Assembly (NCBI GenBank): GCA_050943735.1
Contig: JBMNPT010000002.1
Location: forward strand, 186,001-250,000
Origin: JBMNPT01 sp050943735
GTDB taxonomy: Bacteria; Bacillota; Clostridia; Oscillospirales; RGIG577
Length of the DNA: 64,000 nt
Direction: 5' to 3'
Made by a program: the position numbers and the translations under genes. Under the pieces are notes generated by a model. That model saw only the letters and a program-made list of their open reading frames with translations, did not search any database and was not told where the DNA came from. Below, piece by piece: positions 59,922-64,000 of the stretch; within the stretch, counting starts at the first letter, position 1, and each line of letters opens with the position of its first letter.

Positions 59922-61244
59922 TTACTTGGCTTGTTGCTCTTTTCTATACGCCTGGATACGGCCCTTGGCCACACGGAATTCCTGAACCAGGTGCAGCTTG
60001 GCAGGACAGGTATAGGTGCAGGCGCCGCACTCAATGCAGTCCAGCACATTGTACTTATCCGCCTCGGGAATGCATCCATGAGAAGCATACAGATTCATGT
60101 ACACAGGCAGCAGCCCCATGGGACATGCCTCAATGCACTTGCCGCAGCGGATGCACTGGGGATCTTCCGCATAATCACAGTTGGGGATGCACAGGATACC
60201 ATTGGTACCCTTGATGGCCGGCACATCCAGACGGTGCTGGGCCACACCCATCATGGGACCGCCCGAAATCACCTTGTCCACATTGTCCTTGAGTCCACCG
60301 CAGCATTCATTGATGATGTACTCAAAGGTAGTGCCAAACTTGTACATGATGTTCTTCGGCTCATTCACCTCGCCGGTGACCGTCATGATACGCTCGATGC
60401 AGGGCATGCCCAGCTGAATGGCATCGGACACAGCGGCACAGGTGGCCAGATTGAACACAGCGCAGCCCACTTCTGCGGGCAGCTTGCCGGAGGGAACCTC
60501 CCGGCCGGTCACAGCGTAAATCAGCTGTTTTTCACCGCCCTGGGGGTACTTGGTCTGCAAACTCATCACTGTGATGTTGGGCTCGTCTTTGGCAGCCTCA
60601 GTGAGTTTTGCAATGCCTTCGGGCTTATTGTCCTCCACACCGATGAATCCCTTGTCCACTCCAAAGGCCTTCATGATGGCCTTCAGACCGAAGACGGCCT
60701 TTTCAGGCATCTCCAGCATCAGACGGTAGTCAGCGGTGAGATAGGGCTCACATTCGGCAGCGTTTACGATGACCGTATCCACTGCGCCCAGCCCGAATTT
60801 GATTTTTGCGGCAGCGGGGAAAGTAGCGCCGCCCATGCCCACGATGCCTGCCTCGCGAATGGCTGCAATGATTTCCTCAGGAGTGAGGTCTTCCAGCTTG
60901 CCCTTGGGGGCGATGGAAGGATCCAGTGTTTCCTGGTAGTCATTCTCAATCACGATGCTGTTCATCATGCCGCCGTTGTTGTTGGGGCGCGGCTGGATGG
61001 CCGTCACCTTGCCGGAAACGGGGCTGTGGACGGGAGCAGACACCGGTGTCGTGTCGTTGTCACCGATTTTCTGGCCCTTGAAAACCTGATCGCCCACCTT
61101 GACCAGTGGGTTACAGGGTGCGCCGATATTCTGTGACAACGGGATGATCAGGGTCTGAGGCGCTTTGATGTACTCCACCTGCAGATCCTTCGTGATCTCC
61201 TTGTGATCACCGGGGTGTATTCCTCGCTTGAAGGTATTGCTCAT
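59922..61244 (-). CDS. rnfC: Rnf complex NADH-side subunit C
   Basis: RnfC binds NAD(H) and FMN at the cytoplasmic face. The product is 440 residues from MSNTFKRGIHPGDHK; AGAGGTGA precedes this ATG. Features are VKVGDQVFKGQKIGD near the N-terminus, the GMGGATFPAAAK flavin/NADH region, and two 4Fe-4S motifs at the end (CIRCGKCIEACP, CIECGACTYTCP). It is the first gene of the operon, behind a TTGTTT-N17-TATAAT promoter. Order C-D-G-E-A-B is the standard Clostridia arrangement. Confidence 0.97.
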   Translation of the reverse strand: MSNTFKRGIHPGDHKEITKDLQVEYIKAPQTLIIPLSQNIGAPCNPLVKVGDQVFKGQKIGDNDTTPVSAPVHSPVSGKVTAIQPRPNNNGGMMNSIVIENDYQETLDPSIAPKGKLEDLTPEEIIAAIREAGIVGMGGATFPAAAKIKFGLGAVDTVIVNAAECEPYLTADYRLMLEMPEKAVFGLKAIMKAFGVDKGFIGVEDNKPEGIAKLTEAAKDEPNITVMSLQTKYPQGGEKQLIYAVTGREVPSGKLPAEVGCAVFNLATCAAVSDAIQLGMPCIERIMTVTGEVNEPKNIMYKFGTTFEYIINECCGGLKDNVDKVISGGPMMGVAQHRLDVPAIKGTNGILCIPNCDYAEDPQCIRCGKCIEACPMGLLPVYMNLYASHGCIPEADKYNVLDCIECGACTYTCPAKLHLVQEFRVAKGRIQAYRKEQQAK

Positions 61245-61562
61245 TATCGTCACCTCTATGATATATTATTGCATACACTTTATTATAATAGATTCAGAAG
61301 TATTAAACAACATTCGTCAAGAAATTAACGATATTTTTCGGCTTTTCGTCGAATTTGTCCAATTTTGTGTGGATAGACCAGATTTTTTCTGTGATTGTCC
61401 CATATTTTGGGCAAATGGCACAGCAAAACATCCATCTTTGGAAGTTGTCAGCGGTTTTGCCTTTTCATTGGGCCAAAAGGCCCTTGCCCACTAGGGCATA
61501 AGCATCCCGGGAGAGGCATAGATTTACACCGCTCCATCATTTTGCACAAACAGGAGGTTACC
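61245..61562. other. rnfC / MecA-like divergent intergenic region
   Basis: This 318-base gap holds the rnf promoter near 61282-61310. Further on are short inverted repeats (GGGCCAAAAGGCCC near 61470-61485, and a GGCCCTTGCCC...GGGCA overlap) just before the MecA-like gene's leader. I see no gene in it. Confidence 0.5.
61282..61310 (-). promoter_or_regulatory. rnf operon promoter
   Basis: On the minus strand TTGTTT (61305-61310), 17 bases, TATAAT (61282-61287), about 40 bases upstream of rnfC. Confidence 0.65.
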
Positions 61563-62174
61563 ATGGAACCTTTCTCCCAACCGGGCGGCTATGTCCGCAT
61601 TGTGATCCATCGTTCTGAGCTTTCCCGCTATGGTCTGCCCACAGCGGACATTCCCTGTCCCAGCCGCGAACTGCTGCTGGCTGCCCTGGCCATGGCCCGA
61701 AAGCAGCCGGGATTCCCTGCCGCCGGCACTCCCCTGCAGGTGGAGCTTTCCCTCTGTCCTGAAGGGCTGACGCTGCTGTTCATGCCCCGGATACGCCCCA
61801 GCCATCGCTGGCGGCCAGTGTACCCGCAGACGCTCCAGCGGCTTCGCCGGGCGGGATGCCGCCGTCTGCCGCTGCTCTATTCCTTTCATTCCATTGAAGA
61901 GGTCATCGCACTGGCCTACGCACTGCCTCTCTCTACCTCCCAATGCCGCAGCAGTCTCTTCTGGATGGACGACCGCTATTGGCTGCGGCTGACCGTATAT
62001 ACCCGCCGGGATACCCAAGCAGTCTGGCTTCGGCGTCTTACGGCGGTACTGGGAGAATACGGCCGCCGGGAGGAAAAAATCATTCTTCAGCGGCTGGAAG
62101 AACAGGCCCAGTGTATTCTTTCGGGCGACGCCCTGGGACAGGTATGCCGGCTGTTTGTACGCCGGCCGGTATAA
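61563..62174 (+). CDS. MecA-like adaptor protein
   Basis: The product is 203 residues from MEPFSQPGGYVRIV, with AGGAGG 6 bases upstream. The N-terminal strand VRIVIHRSELSRYGLPTAD and the C-terminal part (YSFHSIEEVIALAYALPL..SSLFWMDDRYWLRL..LGEYGRR) follow the two-domain pattern of MecA, a ClpC adaptor that delivers proteins for degradation and restrains competence or sporulation factors. Sequence identity looks low and the linker is short, so the assignment is tentative. It stands alone and ends at a bidirectional terminator. Confidence 0.6.
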   Translation: MEPFSQPGGYVRIVIHRSELSRYGLPTADIPCPSRELLLAALAMARKQPGFPAAGTPLQVELSLCPEGLTLLFMPRIRPSHRWRPVYPQTLQRLRRAGCRRLPLLYSFHSIEEVIALAYALPLSTSQCRSSLFWMDDRYWLRLTVYTRRDTQAVWLRRLTAVLGEYGRREEKIILQRLEEQAQCILSGDALGQVCRLFVRRPV

Positions 62175-62180
62175 ATGACG

Positions 62181-62211
62181 CAAAAAAAGCAGCCGGTACG
62201 GCTGCTTTTTC
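62181..62211. terminator. Terminator between MecA-like and spore protein genes
   Basis: AAAAAGCAGCCG / CGGCTGCTTTTT stem, loop GTA. Confidence 0.88.
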
Positions 62212-62229
62212 CGCAGTGTGAGGTGGAGG

Positions 62230-62406
62230 TTATTTTTGTCCCTCCATGGCACGCTGTGCCATTTGAATGGCCTGTGTGACCATGTTGCCGCAGTTCCGGC
62301 TGGATACGCCGCCCCAGCCTTCCCGGGACACCACGTCATACACGCCCAGTTCCCTGGCGATCTCTTCCTTCAGGTGTTCGCCCATGATCCCTCTTCTCGA
62401 CATCAT
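62230..62406 (-). CDS. Alpha/beta-type small acid-soluble spore protein
   Basis: The product is 58 residues from MMSRRGIMGEHLKEEIARELGV. The LKEEIARELGV helix and the C-terminal MVTQAIQMAQRAMEG helix match the alpha/beta SASP pattern, which coats and protects spore DNA. The middle (VSREGWGGVSSRNCGN) resembles the GWGxxxxRxCGxxGG turn with one Cys. The start (first of two ATG) has GGGGGA a few bases upstream. SASPs are made in the forespore, so sigma-G control is expected, though I cannot point to a clear promoter. It shows that the organism is or was an endospore former. Confidence 0.85.
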   Translation of the reverse strand: MMSRRGIMGEHLKEEIARELGVYDVVSREGWGGVSSRNCGNMVTQAIQMAQRAMEGQK

Positions 62407-62513
62407 CGCTTCCCCCTTTGTCAGAAGTCGTTGGGCCTGTGTTTCAGGCACAGTCCCAGTATGCGCCGGCAATGGGAGATTACCCGCGGAAATGTCTGCC
62501 CAATTTGTCAGAC

Positions 62514-62690
62514 TCAGCCCTGATCCTCTCTCACATAGCGGTTGGTACATTGACCGCAGGTGGGATAATGATCGCAGCTGTGGCCATATTTTTCGGTGTT
62601 TTTATAGGAATACACCACATTTTCCCGAATCACCGGACAATAATGATCCCGGATCTTCCGGTCAGACAATACTTTGATCTCTTTCATCAT
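62514..62690 (-). CDS. Small Cys/His-rich protein (58 aa)
   Basis: This short gene has ATG 62690 with GGAGG 9 bases upstream and a TGA at 62514. The product is 58 residues, starting MMKEIKVLSDRKIRDHY. Cysteines are at 18, 39, 45 and 48 (the last pair as C-G-Q-C), along with several His, and the protein is polar with many charged residues. It looks like a small zinc-binding protein of unknown family. It lies 107 bases before the SASP gene on the same strand, possibly co-transcribed. Confidence 0.55.
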   Translation of the reverse strand: MMKEIKVLSDRKIRDHYCPVIRENVVYSYKNTEKYGHSCDHYPTCGQCTNRYVREDQG

Positions 62691-62818
62691 CCTATGCTCC
62701 CTCCTAAATAACCTCTGCTTATATCAAGCAAAGTCTTCTTATTATTTTATCACATTTCCAACAAAATTCCATACATAATCCGTAAATTTTTTGCATATTT
62801 TTTACGGAGGTGATGACC

Positions 62819-63091
62819 ATGTGGATGCCCCAGTCGCCGGAACTGTTTTACTATCTCAGCGGCGCCATCCTGCTTTTTGTTTTTGGGCGGCTGTTTTTAT
62901 CGCCCCTGCGTACCCTGCTCTGTCTGATGGGCAATGCCGCACTGGGTTTGGCGGCATTGGGCGCAGCACATCTGCTCAGCGGACTTTTCGGCTCTGCGCT
63001 GGCAATCAACGGAATGACGCTGCTTACCGCAGCCCTGTTGGGTCTGCCAGGAGTGGGGCTGCTGCTCCTGCTGCGTTTCTTAGGCCTGTAA
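62819..63091 (+). CDS. BofA-like protein (pro-sigma-K processing inhibitor family)
   Basis: The product is 90 residues from MWMPQSPELFYYL; the GGAGG at 62806-62810 stands 8 bases before this ATG. There are two to three hydrophobic helices with few charges. The closing TAALLGLPGVGLLLLLRFL carries the LGxPG turn that is characteristic of the BofA family. In B. subtilis BofA, with SpoIVFA, holds the SpoIVFB protease in check in the forespore outer membrane. Near the SASP gene it is part of a small sporulation neighbourhood. Not all BofA-like proteins do this job. Confidence 0.75.
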   Translation: MWMPQSPELFYYLSGAILLFVFGRLFLSPLRTLLCLMGNAALGLAALGAAHLLSGLFGSALAINGMTLLTAALLGLPGVGLLLLLRFLGL

Positions 63092-63227
63092 TCCCAGGTT
63101 TTTACGGAAAGGTTACAATACTATTAAATCTGTTCCGATTTCTTGCCCCCATTCCCTCTCCGTCTGTATAATGATGATAGGGGAGTTTTGCACTCCCTCT
63201 TTCAATGTTTGAAACGGAGAGCTGCTT

Positions 63228-63482
63228 ATGAAACGGATTTTGCGGCCTCTGTCCTGGGATGCCTGGCTGGCACAGGGGATCTTTTTCCTCACTGTGCTGT
63301 GCTACTTGTATTTTTTCTGGGATGGCGGCTTTTTCACTACTTATTATTCTGTTATGGCAGTGCTGTTGGCAGGCGTCCTCACAGGAGGGTATCTGGCCTT
63401 CCGCCGCCGTTGGGCCTGCCTGCTGGTCAATCTGACCGTTGCCCTGCTGATTTTTGCGCATTTTCTTCATTTTTTGCTGTGA
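63228..63482 (+). CDS. Small membrane protein of unknown function
   Basis: This is an 84-residue protein, starting MKRILRPLSWDAW after a GGAGA site. Three hydrophobic stretches are visible (LAQGIFFLTVLCYLYFF, SVMAVLLAGVLTGGYLAF, WACLLVNLTVALLIFAHFL), with basic residues between (FRRRW) suggesting a cytoplasmic loop. No motif is recognised. It lies 136 bases after the BofA-like gene on the same strand. A terminator follows. Confidence 0.6.
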   Translation: MKRILRPLSWDAWLAQGIFFLTVLCYLYFFWDGGFFTTYYSVMAVLLAGVLTGGYLAFRRRWACLLVNLTVALLIFAHFLHFLL

Positions 63483-63500
63483 CAAATCCATTGATTCTCA

Positions 63501-63538
63501 CAAAAAAACACGGTGCCATAGGGCATCGTGTTTTTTTA
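63501..63538. terminator. Terminator between small membrane protein gene and ddh
   Basis: AAAACACGGTGCC / GGCATCGTGTTTT stem (one G-U pair), with A- and T-runs on either side. Confidence 0.85.
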
Positions 63539-63540
63539 TT

Positions 63541-64000
63541 TTACAGCATGGTAGCGCGCAGCTCCTCCGGGCTCTTGGAGGACAGCAGTGCCGGCGGCAC
63601 ATCAAATACCGTCTTGGCGCCCTTCTCTCCTCTGGCCGCCATACGAACTGCAGCGCGGGCATAAGCCACCAATACGCTGGCGGTAAATTCAGGGTTGGAA
63701 TCCAGTTTCAGCCGATATTCAATCACATGTTTGGTTTCGCCATTGACGCCGGTCTGGCCGCTGCGGATGACAAAACCGCCATGGGGAATGCCCTTGTGAT
63801 CCCGATCCAGCTCCTCCTGGCTGATGAAATGCACAGTGGTATCATAGTCGGCAAAGTAATTGGGCATTTCCTTGATTTCCTTTTCAATGGCTGCCAAATC
63901 CGCTCCCGGCTTGGCCACCACAAAACACTCTCGTGTATGCTTTTCCCGGGTGGTCAGCTGCGGGCACTGACCGCTGCGGGCAGCTTCCACTGCTTTTTCC
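63541..64000 (-). CDS. ddh: meso-Diaminopimelate dehydrogenase, 3' part
   Basis: The gene is cut by the right edge of the window. Only the C-terminal ~152 residues are seen, and the frame is open through base 63997. YFADYDTTVHFIS, RDHKGIPHGGFVIRSGQTG and the closing ASVLVAYARAAVRMAARG are typical of Ddh, which makes meso-diaminopimelate from tetrahydrodipicolinate in one NADPH-dependent step for lysine and peptidoglycan. The substrate-binding His/Gly residues are present. The Rossmann domain lies outside. A terminator follows the stop. Confidence 0.93.
   Translation of the reverse strand, partial: EKAVEAARSGQCPQLTTREKHTRECFVVAKPGADLAAIEKEIKEMPNYFADYDTTVHFISQEELDRDHKGIPHGGFVIRSGQTGVNGETKHVIEYRLKLDSNPEFTASVLVAYARAAVRMAARGEKGAKTVFDVPPALLSSKSPEELRATML

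Overview
The window looks like the chromosome of an anaerobic, endospore-forming, moderately GC-rich Firmicute of the class Clostridia, probably in the Oscillospiraceae/Ruminococcaceae. The evidence is a six-gene Rnf complex in Clostridia order (C-D-G-E-A-B), a monomeric [FeFe] hydrogenase, rubrerythrin with a Fur/PerR-type regulator, an alpha/beta-type spore protein, a BofA-like protein, meso-diaminopimelate dehydrogenase, strong AGGAGG-type ribosome binding sites and sigma-A promoters. The species assignment is inference.

Layout. 1-1.8 kb: a 5'-truncated ABC/AAA-type ATPase overlapping a Toprim-like protein, a candidate defence pair. 1.8-14.4 kb (minus): rpoB-rpoC, then an L7Ae-like gene, rpsL, rpsG, fusA and tuf, with promoters visible for rpoB, the str operon and tuf. 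15-16.4 kb: a CPA2 cation/proton antiporter. 16.5-20.9 kb: an AT-richer accessory stretch holding a decayed AraC-type fragment, a frameshifted alcohol dehydrogenase, a three-repeat Ltp-type surface protein, a second lipoprotein, a PH-domain protein and a decayed surface protein. It ends at the 3' end of a five-tRNA operon (20.97-21.38 kb, minus: Gly, Arg, His, Gln, Lys). 21.5-28.2 kb: a pseudouridine synthase, then radC-uvrB-uvrA behind a promoter whose spacer is a LexA box. 28.2-32.1 kb: a small unknown gene and a two-component system followed by an HtrA protease. 32.2-36.1 kb: feoA-feoB and cardiolipin synthase. 36.1-38.5 kb: an ECF sigma/anti-sigma pair with its own ECF-type promoter, divergent from queT behind a preQ1-I-like leader. 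38.5-45.5 kb: an MttB-family methyltransferase, BCCT transporter and small membrane protein operon, an XRE-cupin regulator, and divergent L-serine dehydratase plus a YitT protein. 45.6-49.5 kb: gltX, glnS and a small membrane-anchored protein. 49.6-54.8 kb: a hydrogenase with an unusual NuoE-like partner, a divergent enolase, an IclR regulator, rubrerythrin and a Fur-family regulator. 55-61.2 kb: a ComEC-like lipoprotein with a DUF3006 partner, and the rnf operon. 61.5-64 kb: a MecA-like adaptor, spore and sporulation-related small genes, and the 3' part of ddh.

Three regulatory circuits can be read from the DNA. An identical 25-bp element abuts the -35 boxes of both the betaine-type operon and the serine dehydratase gene, with the XRE-cupin gene between them. 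A LexA box controls radC-uvrBA. The ECF sigma gene carries a TGAGAC-N16-CGTA promoter. The most system-like novelties are the ATPase/Toprim pair, the Ltp/lipoprotein/PH cluster next to tRNA-Lys, and the co-regulated methylamine/serine region.
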